Of a stretch of 10,395 nucleotides of DNA, positions 1 to 8,834 are shown in pieces. A program made the translations under genes and the position numbers. The notes under the pieces were generated by a model. That model saw only the letters and a list, made by a program, of their open reading frames with translations, was not told where the DNA came from and did no database searches. Positions within the stretch are counted from its first letter, which is position 1, and each line of letters begins with the position of its first letter. The DNA lies in assembly GCA_001412365.1 (NCBI GenBank), contig LKUE01000315.1, forward strand, positions 1 to 10,395, read 5' to 3'. Source of the DNA: Desulfuromonas sp. SDB. GTDB taxonomy: Bacteria > SDB-A.

Positions 1-30
1 GGGGGGTAATATAGATAGACAGATCTATTT

Positions 31-39
31 TGGTAAAAT
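31..39 (+). promoter_or_regulatory. Possible extended -10 promoter element upstream of the cyclase-like fragment
   Basis: The sequence TGGTAAAAT fits the extended -10 pattern TGnTATAAT with one mismatch. No good -35 box lies 17 bases upstream, where the DNA instead holds the short inverted repeat ATAGAT/ATCTAT (11-28). Transcription would begin near base 46, about ten bases before the ATG at 56. The element has the same form as the one upstream of the C25 peptidase gene (TGATAAAAT, 3336-3344). It gives mild support to the idea that a real gene begins at 56. Such AT-rich matches are common by chance. Confidence 0.3.
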
Positions 40-55
40 ATGATATTTTCAGATT

Positions 56-190
56 ATGGAAAAGTTCACCCAATGTTTTCTGCCCAAGTTTATCCAGCAG
101 AAATACCAGCAGAATAATCTCCAGGGAAAGTTCCAGGGGTCTTCACTGTTTGTGGATATCAATGACTTCACCGGGAAAGCGGAGAGATTG
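56..190 (+). pseudogene. N-terminal remnant of a class III adenylate/guanylate cyclase-like gene
   Basis: From the ATG at 56, about 45 residues resemble the start of bacterial class III nucleotidyl cyclases that open with a short helical leader followed directly by the catalytic domain. The leader contains FLPKFIQQKY. It is followed by GKF, then LFVDINDFT (residues 31-39), then ERL (43-45). The family pattern is roughly LFxDISGFTxxTExL, with the Asp (here D34) as first metal ligand. After ERL the frame stays open to base 406, but the cyclase resemblance ends: the expected GAE helix and the second metal-binding Asp region are absent, and the DNA from there is better explained as the minus-strand gene. 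An extended -10-like box lies upstream; no Shine-Dalgarno is visible. I read this as a truncated gene 5' end, broken near base 190 by rearrangement or by an assembly join. The family match is from memory of the motif and could be coincidental antisense of the minus-strand gene. Confidence 0.4.
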
Positions 191-673
191 GTAATCCCGG
201 AGATTTATCAAACTGCCTTTAACTGTAAGGGGATCTCCGGATATATCTTGTTGATGATGGGAGAACAAATCGGTGACGATAATTCCCACTTGATTGGAGT
301 TGCCCTCCGCACTGTACTCCTGGTAGATCATGTATTGATTATTCTCATCCTCAAAGTACAAATAATTCAAATCCAAGCCGGCATTGACTGCTTCCCCTGG
401 TCTTAGGTAGTAATCATAGATAAATAAATTCCAGGATTGGCTTAATTCTGATTGTTGCGGATACTGTAATATCAGCTGTTCAGGATTACCCCAACGGCAA
501 ACCAGGTAGCTTTGATCATCAGCTATGAATACTGATACAATTTGACCAGTATCAACCACAAAGGAAAACACCAACTGCTCATCAGGCAAACCCAGTATTT
601 CATTATAGCCCCAGGCAGTACTGATAGCTAACTTCAAAACCAATGCGGTTAACAAAAATACATTTTTATTCAT
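143..673 (-). CDS. Putative exported protein of unknown function, last gene of the ligA group
   Basis: This 176-residue protein is not recognised as a known family. It opens with a lysine at position 3 and a hydrophobic stretch (residues 5-21) ending near AWG, which looks like a signal peptide cleaved around residue 22. The mature part alternates short hydrophobic and polar runs, suggesting beta-rich structure, with many Tyr, Asn and Gln and a single Cys (C59), as expected for a periplasmic or surface protein. It starts 28 bases after the ligA stop codon and is probably cotranscribed with it, though the upstream Shine-Dalgarno is weak (AAAGAA). The final 15 or so residues are encoded antisense to a cyclase-like sequence on the plus strand, so the native C-terminus may have been replaced. 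Protein-coding status is well supported by the signal peptide and gene order; function is unknown. Confidence 0.7.
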   Translation of the reverse strand: MNKNVFLLTALVLKLAISTAWGYNEILGLPDEQLVFSFVVDTGQIVSVFIADDQSYLVCRWGNPEQLILQYPQQSELSQSWNLFIYDYYLRPGEAVNAGLDLNYLYFEDENNQYMIYQEYSAEGNSNQVGIIVTDLFSHHQQDISGDPLTVKGSLINLRDYQSLRFPGEVIDIHKQ

Positions 674-690
674 AATTTCTTTACATCAGC

Positions 691-3220
<2,530 letters not shown>

Positions 3221-3229
3221 AAACGATTT

Positions 3230-3258
3230 ATTATAAACATCAACTTAGATATTGGCAA
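3230..3258 (-). promoter_or_regulatory. Strong sigma70-like promoter of the minus-strand (ligA) group
   Basis: On the minus strand TTGCCA (3258-3253) and a perfect TATAAT (3235-3230) are separated by exactly 17 bases. Predicted transcription begins around base 3223, only two or three bases before the ATG at 3220. No Shine-Dalgarno precedes that ATG (AAATCGTTT lies between). The transcript would therefore be leaderless or nearly so. The prediction rests on box sequence and spacing only. Confidence 0.6.
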
Positions 3259-3315
3259 TAATCTCACCAAGTAAATGACAAGTTAAATTCGAAGATTTAA
3301 GGTTAAGTCCGGTAG

Positions 3316-3344
3316 TTGATGAAAGAACCTAAAAATGATAAAAT
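3316..3344 (+). promoter_or_regulatory. Extended -10 promoter of the C25 peptidase operon
   Basis: TTGATG (3316-3321) and TAAAAT (3339-3344) are 17 bases apart. A TG at 3336-3337 sits one base before the -10 hexamer, giving the extended -10 form. Transcription would start near 3351, leaving a leader of about 43 bases before the ATG at 3394. It is divergent from the ligA promoter, with the two -35 boxes 57 bases apart, so a shared regulator could act on both. Confidence 0.5.
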
Positions 3345-3393
3345 TAATTGTTTTTTTATAACTGGTTTTTAACTATAAACATTCGAGGAATAA

Positions 3394-5415
3394 ATGAATA
3401 TATTAATCCTGCTTGTGTTGCTCCATATTTCCAATATTCAGAATATGGAAAAAACTTTGAATTTCCAGCCTGAGGAAATCATGATTACCCAATCAAATCA
3501 CTACACAGTGGTTACCGGCTATAACCTTCAATGCTTCAGCAGGGTTAATCAACCGGTTCTCCCCGCAAAACAAATAACCTATTTACTTCCTTCCGATGCG
3601 GTAATTACCAGAGTAAGTGTACAGGGTTACCAGCCTTTTGTGATAGGCAAGGCGGAATGTCCCATTCCCGGTGACCCTCCCAATCCTTTCGGCTCTGAAA
3701 TAAGAATTACCGGTATCTGCGATCCGAAAATTTATCAAAGCGATCAGCTATATCCCCAGGAATTTCTAGCCAGCTATCACCTGGGCAATCAATCCGGATT
3801 TAAACTGTTCAGCGCAATGATTCTTCCGGTCAAATGGGATCCGGTAACTAAGGACATTATCCTCTATGAAAATATTAAAATAACCATTTCCTACCGTCAA
3901 AGCGGAGAGTTATTCTTCAACTCCCCCCTAAGAGATCAGCTGCACCGCAAGTTGCTGACAGTTCAACTGGATAATCCGGAAGTAATAGATCTTTACGCTC
4001 CCTCGGTTATCCAAGGCAATGTAGATTATCTGGTAATAGCTCCGGAAGACTATATTCAAACCAGCGCCATTGATTCCCTGCTCAATCTCCGTTCAACCCA
4101 GGGTTTACTAACAGACACCGCTTCCCTGGAAAGAATTGAAAGCAACTACAGCGGATTGGATACTCCGGAGAAGATTAGAAACTACTTAATTCAGAGATAT
4201 CAGCAGGATGGTCTGAGTTATGCCCTGCTGGTAGGAGATGTAGATTTGATGCCTCCCCGCCAGATCTGGACTTGCGCTTATGACACCAACGGAGCCAGCT
4301 GGCCGGACAGTTCACCGGTTGACCTTTATTTTGCCGATTTGGACGGAAGCTGGAATTACAATCAGGACAACCGCTACGGACAGCCTGATGACAGTCTGGA
4401 TTTATATGCGGATATCTTCGTGGGCAGGCTTCCCATATCCGACAGCGCCGATCTGAGCAATGTGATCAAAAAAATCTATATTTACGAAACTGATCCTCCC
4501 GGAGGAAACTGGCAAAATACCGCTTTATTATGCGGAGCAATTTTATTTCCCGATTACAACTACACCGGGGAACCTTGCTGTGAATCTATTGCCCAGAGAC
4601 TACCCGGCACCTGGAACCTGATCAAGTTGTACGAACCCCTTCCTTACGGACCTCCCCCTTCAGGTTCAGTTGATTCACTGAACAACGGAGTAGCCTGGGT
4701 TCAGTGGTGTGGTCACGGCAATAAATCAGGAGTGTATTGGTCCTACACCCGGATGATCCATTGTGACGATATTCCAAGTTTGACCAATGCAGGCAAATTA
4801 GGAGTGCACACTTCCATATCCTGCTTAACCGGCGCATTTCAGGAAAACCGCTGTCTGGCTAAAGATATGGTTAATTGCGGCAACGGAGGGGCAATTGTTG
4901 GAACTTTCAATACCAGCTACGGCTGGGAAGGTTATCTAGCCCAGGGAGAAATGGGACCCAGTGAATTTATGGACATCTGGTTTGCCGAAGCAGTATTCGA
5001 CAGCAACATAACAGAATTGGGACCGGCTTTTTATTCCGCCAAAGCGAGGAGAGTGCCCTATTGGGATCACAATTTCTACAACGGTTATGACCGGAATCTT
5101 TCCACTATATTGGTGCTAACCTACTTCGGCGATCCTGCAGTTAAATTTGTGGGCACCGGTTCGGGGGTGGAGGAAATTGTATCAGCTCCCCCCTCCTTTC
5201 AAATTTCATATAATTTCTCTAACCTGAGAATGGAAATCACCACCGGCATGCCTTCCCGTTTATCAATATTTGACTTATCCGGAAGAAGACTGCATCAATG
5301 CGATTTCTACAGTCAAATAAGCCAGGATTTAAACTTTTTAGGTTCAGGAAGGTATTTTTTAATGGTTTCTGCAGGAAATAAGCAATATTGCAAGGAATTT
5401 ACCGTAATTAAATAA
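3394..5415 (+). CDS. Secreted C25 (gingipain-like) cysteine peptidase with T9SS-type C-terminal tail
   Basis: Gingipain-family peptidases are secreted cysteine proteases. Here a short hydrophobic N-terminus (residues 2-12) serves as probable signal peptide. A propeptide-like beta region follows, including the QPVLPAKQITYLLP pattern (53-66). The catalytic domain begins near DYLVIAPEDY (211-220) and includes the YALLVGDVDLMPPR block (276-289) and the VGRLPIS strand (343-349). The expected catalytic pair is visible as His in WCGHGNKSG (H441) and Cys in TSISCLTGAF (C477). Residues from about 600 to 673 resemble the Por/type A sorting domain: LSIFDLSGRRL (623-633), LNFLGSGRYFLMVS (646-659) and a terminal basic EFTVIK. 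This implies export by a type IX-like system and surface attachment or release. A GAGGA lies four bases before the ATG. Fourteen Cys residues are present, unusually many for a secreted protein. Substrate specificity (Arg, Lys or other) cannot be told. Confidence 0.9.
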   Translation: MNILILLVLLHISNIQNMEKTLNFQPEEIMITQSNHYTVVTGYNLQCFSRVNQPVLPAKQITYLLPSDAVITRVSVQGYQPFVIGKAECPIPGDPPNPFGSEIRITGICDPKIYQSDQLYPQEFLASYHLGNQSGFKLFSAMILPVKWDPVTKDIILYENIKITISYRQSGELFFNSPLRDQLHRKLLTVQLDNPEVIDLYAPSVIQGNVDYLVIAPEDYIQTSAIDSLLNLRSTQGLLTDTASLERIESNYSGLDTPEKIRNYLIQRYQQDGLSYALLVGDVDLMPPRQIWTCAYDTNGASWPDSSPVDLYFADLDGSWNYNQDNRYGQPDDSLDLYADIFVGRLPISDSADLSNVIKKIYIYETDPPGGNWQNTALLCGAILFPDYNYTGEPCCESIAQRLPGTWNLIKLYEPLPYGPPPSGSVDSLNNGVAWVQWCGHGNKSGVYWSYTRMIHCDDIPSLTNAGKLGVHTSISCLTGAFQENRCLAKDMVNCGNGGAIVGTFNTSYGWEGYLAQGEMGPSEFMDIWFAEAVFDSNITELGPAFYSAKARRVPYWDHNFYNGYDRNLSTILVLTYFGDPAVKFVGTGSGVEEIVSAPPSFQISYNFSNLRMEITTGMPSRLSIFDLSGRRLHQCDFYSQISQDLNFLGSGRYFLMVSAGNKQYCKEFTVIK

Positions 5416-5433
5416 TTAATTTAGATTTACTTT

Positions 5434-6474
5434 ATGCAGTTTACATTTAATAATAGTAGTATGAAAAATGCCGGAAAATATAAACTATACTTGTATTGTG
5501 CTTTACTGGCGGGAATTTTTATACTTAACTGCACCGGGGGAACCAGAAATGCGTTTGGTCCCAGGGATGTGGTAAATGTGGTCATGGATGAGCAGTTGTG
5601 GGAAATTTACGGTCATCAGGTTAAGAGCATTTTATGGGATACCCGTTACTATCCATCATTTGAACATGTATTTGATGTGGAATACTCTCCTCCGGGAAGA
5701 TTCAGGGAAAACCGGACTGATTTCTTCCGCAGACATTACCTGCTGATCATCTCCACTGATGATTCCCAATCCCCCTCTAACCAAATCATCCGGGAGCACA
5801 TTGCGGACAGCTTCGGACTTTTCCACTTCGATGATTTATGGGCATCACCTCAAAAAGTGGTGATGATAATTCAACCTGAATCAGAACTGAAAGAATTCAT
5901 TGAAGATCATCAACAGGAAATTTTCGATTTGATGTTTCAGTCTGCTTCAAACCGGTTGTACTATATGCTGTATAAACAAGGTGACCAGTACCAGCAAAAA
6001 CTACAACAGGAATTAATCAGCCAGTATGAATTCAATTTAAAACTTCCCCAATACTACGTGGTTGCCCAAAAATTCGGTATAGCCGACAGCGGGGCAGTCA
6101 TTTCCGTTCAGCACATGAGAAGCGGTTCACATAATGCAGTTAGCCGTTACTTTGCGGTGTTCTGGAGAACTGATTCTAATTTTAAGTTTGATTTAGATAG
6201 CTTTACTAATTACCGGAATCAGCTGGCTGAAGTTTATTTCGACAACGATATTTTAACCGTAAATGATACCTATACCGACAGTTTAGGATTGCGTATAGAA
6301 GGAATTTGGCAAAATCCAGCCAACCGTCAGGGGGGACCATGGAGGGGGTGGATAGTCGAAAATCAAGATAGAATATTTTTAATTGAAACCCATGTGTTCT
6401 CCCCCGGTAACAAAAAAACTTTCTATCTTGAAGAACTGACAATAATTGCTAATACATTTGAAGCTTTACCTTAG
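5434..6474 (+). CDS. DUF4837-like lipoprotein
   Basis: The protein begins with a basic segment and a hydrophobic core (about 18-31) ending at ILNC (C33), a plausible lipobox. Asn before the Cys is unusual, but the following TGG fits a lipid-anchored envelope protein. The rest resembles the DUF4837 family, common in Bacteroidota. It shows VVNVVMDEQLWE (46-57) near the mature N-terminus, a SPQKVVMIIQPES block, and a C-terminal GIWQNP...GGPWRGW segment (290-306) followed by a SPGNKK and LEELTIIANTF ending. The family has no established biochemical role. The longest start at 5434 lies 18 bases after the peptidase stop. An ATG at 5461 (residue 10) would give a cleaner 24-residue lipoprotein signal and may be the true start; neither has a recognisable Shine-Dalgarno. 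The gene is probably cotranscribed with the peptidase. Family assignment is by recalled pattern. Confidence 0.75.
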   Translation: MQFTFNNSSMKNAGKYKLYLYCALLAGIFILNCTGGTRNAFGPRDVVNVVMDEQLWEIYGHQVKSILWDTRYYPSFEHVFDVEYSPPGRFRENRTDFFRRHYLLIISTDDSQSPSNQIIREHIADSFGLFHFDDLWASPQKVVMIIQPESELKEFIEDHQQEIFDLMFQSASNRLYYMLYKQGDQYQQKLQQELISQYEFNLKLPQYYVVAQKFGIADSGAVISVQHMRSGSHNAVSRYFAVFWRTDSNFKFDLDSFTNYRNQLAEVYFDNDILTVNDTYTDSLGLRIEGIWQNPANRQGGPWRGWIVENQDRIFLIETHVFSPGNKKTFYLEELTIIANTFEALP

Positions 6475-6478
6475 GAGG
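6473..6478 (+). promoter_or_regulatory. Ribosome binding site of the TPR gene overlapping the previous stop
   Basis: AGGAGG overlaps the last two bases of the lipoprotein TAG stop and lies four bases before the ATG at 6483. It fixes that start and suggests coupled translation. It is far stronger than the sites of the two upstream genes in the operon. Confidence 0.8.
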
Positions 6479-6482
6479 ATTA

Positions 6483-8162
6483 ATGCCGGGAGGAAAGCCA
6501 AGTCAAGAAACCATTAAATTGGAAAAGAAATTAAGTGAAGATCCTGATTCCAGGATATTTGCCCGATTAGCGGATAATTATTTAAAAGATGGACTCATTG
6601 AACAAGCCCTGGAAACTGCAAAACAGGGTGTGGAAAAACACGGTGATTACCCTCAAGGTCTGGTGGTATTAGCAAAATGCTATGATAAAAACGGATTGGA
6701 ACAGGAAGCTCTGGATGCATTTAAGAAAGTATTGGAACTTGATCCTGAAAATTTCTTTTCCCTGAAAAAAATCGGAAAAATATATCACCGTTTGGGAGAA
6801 TTGGAACAATCCCTGCAGTATCTTCAGAAATTATTCGAGTTAACTCCTTTTGATAAAAAATTAGAAGATTTGATTTCATCCATCAAAGAAAAACTTTCTG
6901 AAAAATATCAATCTACTCCCGCCTCCCAGCCTGAGGACGAAACGGAAGAACCGTCACCGCAGCCTCCTCCTTCCTCAGAAAAACCCGAACAAGAACAAGA
7001 CACAGAAGGTTCATCCACCTTTTTAGAACAGGAATTTTCCAAACTGGATGATAAAAAATATTACACCGAAGATTATACCCAGAAGCAGGATGATGTAGAC
7101 CAGCAATCATCCCAACTGGAAACCGAACTGGAGTCCATGATCCAGGAAGAATCCAACCGGCTATCAGCAGAAGAAGAACAAAATCTCCTTGCTTTAGTTA
7201 ATAATGAAAAACAAACTGAACCGGAAATTAAACCTGAGGACAAATCTGAGGAAGAAACAGAATTTCCTGCACAGGCTGAGGAGAAATCTGAAATCCCCCA
7301 GCCAGTTGCCGAACCACCGCAGGAAACAGCGGAAGAATTCAATACTGATGCCGATGACATTATCAGCAAGGAAGTAGAGGAACTGGAAAAAGAGCTGGAA
7401 CAGAGTTTAAACCAGGATTATTCCGAACCAGCAGCTGTTTCCGATGAAGATATTTCACCGGAGGAACCACAACAATCCGAACAACCTGCCCCCCAGGCTG
7501 AGCCGGAAGCAGAAACCGCAGGAGAACCAGAGGAAACCGAACCAACCGTTTCTGCAGATCAATCAGAACAACCACAACCAGAATTTGAAGCGGATACAGA
7601 GTTGGATACTCAGGTTGAACAACTGGAAGAAGAACTGGCAGAACAAATTTCCCCGGAAGAGATTTTAAATTCTGTTCAGCCGGAAACCGCTGATTTAGAT
7701 GAAGTTGAATCCAATGTCCATTTCAGCAGCACAGAAATAACTGAATCCGATCAAACTGAACCGCTTTCCTATGACCAGGATATTCAGGAAACCCCGCTTG
7801 AGGAGTCATTACTGGAGCAGGAGGAGGAAGAGGCAATTAGCAAACCTGCACCGGAACAAGAAACCGAGATCCCTGAAATGGAAGAGGTAACCCCTTATCA
7901 TGGTGAAATTAGAAGCATCACTATGGCTAAGATTTATGAATCCCAAGGCAACTTAGATAAAGCATTGAAAGTATATAAATCTCTGGTTGATGAAATTCCC
8001 GATGTCCACAAAGATATTGAAAGATTGGAGCAGGAATTATCTCCAGAAAAAAGTGAAACTACAGAACCAACTACTGAACCAACCAAGCCAGCTTCACCCC
8101 CTGAACAGAAAAAAAAGAGTGGAATTGAAGAATTTAAAGACTGGCTGGATAATATCGAATGA
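6483..8162 (+). CDS. TPR protein with long acidic Pro/Glu/Gln-rich disordered middle
   Basis: The N-terminal 140 residues form about three tetratricopeptide repeats: IFARLADNYLKDGLIEQALE (25-44) with its second helix, LVVLAKCYDKNGLEQEALDAF (60-80), and IGKIYHRLGELEQSLQYLQKL (97-117). A region of more than 300 residues (about 142-468) then follows, dominated by Glu, Gln, Pro, Ser, Thr and Asp, clearly low-complexity and probably unstructured. It is interrupted by amphipathic stretches such as EVEELEKELEQSLNQ (297-311) and VEQLEEELAEQIS (378-390), possible short coiled coils. One further TPR-like hairpin occurs at 475-516 (ITMAKIYESQGNLDKALKVYKSLV), before a lysine patch (KKK, 543-545) and the ending GIEEFKDWLDNIE. 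There is no signal peptide or membrane segment, so it is probably a cytoplasmic scaffold. A PPP run lies at 161-163. It sits between the lipoprotein gene (8-base gap) and efp (9-base gap). The function is unknown; TPRs indicate protein-protein contacts. Confidence 0.85.
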   Translation: MPGGKPSQETIKLEKKLSEDPDSRIFARLADNYLKDGLIEQALETAKQGVEKHGDYPQGLVVLAKCYDKNGLEQEALDAFKKVLELDPENFFSLKKIGKIYHRLGELEQSLQYLQKLFELTPFDKKLEDLISSIKEKLSEKYQSTPASQPEDETEEPSPQPPPSSEKPEQEQDTEGSSTFLEQEFSKLDDKKYYTEDYTQKQDDVDQQSSQLETELESMIQEESNRLSAEEEQNLLALVNNEKQTEPEIKPEDKSEEETEFPAQAEEKSEIPQPVAEPPQETAEEFNTDADDIISKEVEELEKELEQSLNQDYSEPAAVSDEDISPEEPQQSEQPAPQAEPEAETAGEPEETEPTVSADQSEQPQPEFEADTELDTQVEQLEEELAEQISPEEILNSVQPETADLDEVESNVHFSSTEITESDQTEPLSYDQDIQETPLEESLLEQEEEEAISKPAPEQETEIPEMEEVTPYHGEIRSITMAKIYESQGNLDKALKVYKSLVDEIPDVHKDIERLEQELSPEKSETTEPTTEPTKPASPPEQKKKSGIEEFKDWLDNIE

Positions 8163-8167
8163 GGAGG
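8162..8167 (+). promoter_or_regulatory. Ribosome binding site that supports the TTG start of efp
   Basis: AGGAGG overlaps the final base of the TPR gene TGA stop and is followed after four bases by TTG at 8172. The ATG at 8159 overlaps the same stop but is in another frame and reads only nine codons, so the TTG is the credible efp start. Confidence 0.8.
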
Positions 8168-8171
8168 AAAT

Positions 8172-8729
8172 TTGGGCAGCATATCTGATATCGGAAAAGG
8201 TGTGACCATAAAGTACGACAACAAATTGTTTAAAATTGTAGACTTTCAACATGTTAAACCGGGTAAGGGCGGTGCTTTTGTCAGAACAAAGCTAAAAAAT
8301 ATTGAAACCGGTCAGGTAGTTGAAAACACCCTAAGGGAAAATGATAAATTTGATGTGATCAGACTGGAAAAGAGAAATACCCAATTTCTGTACAGGGAAG
8401 GAAATATCTTCTGGTTTATGGATAATGAAACTTTTGAACAGATTTCCGCAGAGGAGTCATTGCTGGAAGATAAAATACAATGGCTTAAGGAGAACATGGA
8501 ATGCGGACTGCTTTTTGCCGAAGGGAAAATTGTGGATGTTGAAATCCCCCTTTTCCTGGAACTAGAAGTTACTGAGACTGAACCGGGAGTTAAAGGGGAT
8601 ACTGCCACTCCGGGGACTAAACCTGCTACTCTGGAGGGCGGGATCAAAATTGATGTTCCCCTGTTCATCAATAAAGGCGATATGCTCAAGGTGGATACCA
8701 GAACCGGCAAGTACATTGAAAGAGTTTAA
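8172..8729 (+). CDS. efp: Translation elongation factor P (EF-P)
   Basis: EF-P binds ribosomes stalled at consecutive prolines, between the P and E sites, and promotes peptide bond formation. The 185-residue length matches the family (188 in E. coli). The N-terminal KOW-like domain has DIGKGVTIKYDNKLFKIVDF followed by HVKPGKGGAFVRTKLKN (28-44), in which K32 is the tip residue that receives the activating modification in Lys-type EF-P. This suggests an EpmA-like, deoxyhypusine-like or other lysine route rather than arginine rhamnosylation; no modification enzyme is in the window. The two OB domains follow, ending with the signature IKIDVPLFINKGDMLKVDTRTGKY (158-181). Translation starts at TTG with a strong Shine-Dalgarno. 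No in-frame ATG lies before the conserved N-terminal residues. It is the fourth gene of the likely operon, directly after the TPR gene. Confidence 0.97.
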   Translation: MGSISDIGKGVTIKYDNKLFKIVDFQHVKPGKGGAFVRTKLKNIETGQVVENTLRENDKFDVIRLEKRNTQFLYREGNIFWFMDNETFEQISAEESLLEDKIQWLKENMECGLLFAEGKIVDVEIPLFLELEVTETEPGVKGDTATPGTKPATLEGGIKIDVPLFINKGDMLKVDTRTGKYIERV

Positions 8730-8834
8730 TTAATTGTGCTTCTGAACATATTTAAAGTAATTTTTTAAATTTAAACCGGCGTCAACAGAAATACCCTCAA
8801 TCAATTATATGAATTTTAAAATTGAACATTAATC

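Noticed and set aside
1-142. Minus-strand frame staying open for 47 codons past the stop of the exported protein gene
   Set aside because: It has no ATG start and is antisense to the cyclase-like segment. Although its translation looks helical, it is more simply an open antisense frame.
191-406. Continuation of the plus-strand open frame that begins at 56
   Set aside because: After about residue 45 it shows no cyclase features and runs antisense to a minus-strand gene with a signal peptide and operon context, so only the first part is reported.
7073-7369. Serine-rich minus-strand open frame of 98 codons
   Set aside because: Its Ser-rich composition is what the antisense of the Glu/Gln-rich TPR linker produces; there is no start context.
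7934-8716. Minus-strand open frames across the TPR tail and efp
   Set aside because: They are antisense to confidently assigned genes and show no independent coding evidence.
8782-8810. Possible promoter TCAACA-N17-TTATAT before rqcH
   Set aside because: The boxes match consensus at only 4/6 and 3/6 positions in AT-rich DNA, so I do not call it, although rqcH could well have its own promoter here.
8730-8834. Terminator or small RNA gene between efp and rqcH
   Set aside because: No GC-rich stem followed by a T-run was found, only AT-rich self-complementary TTTAAA words.
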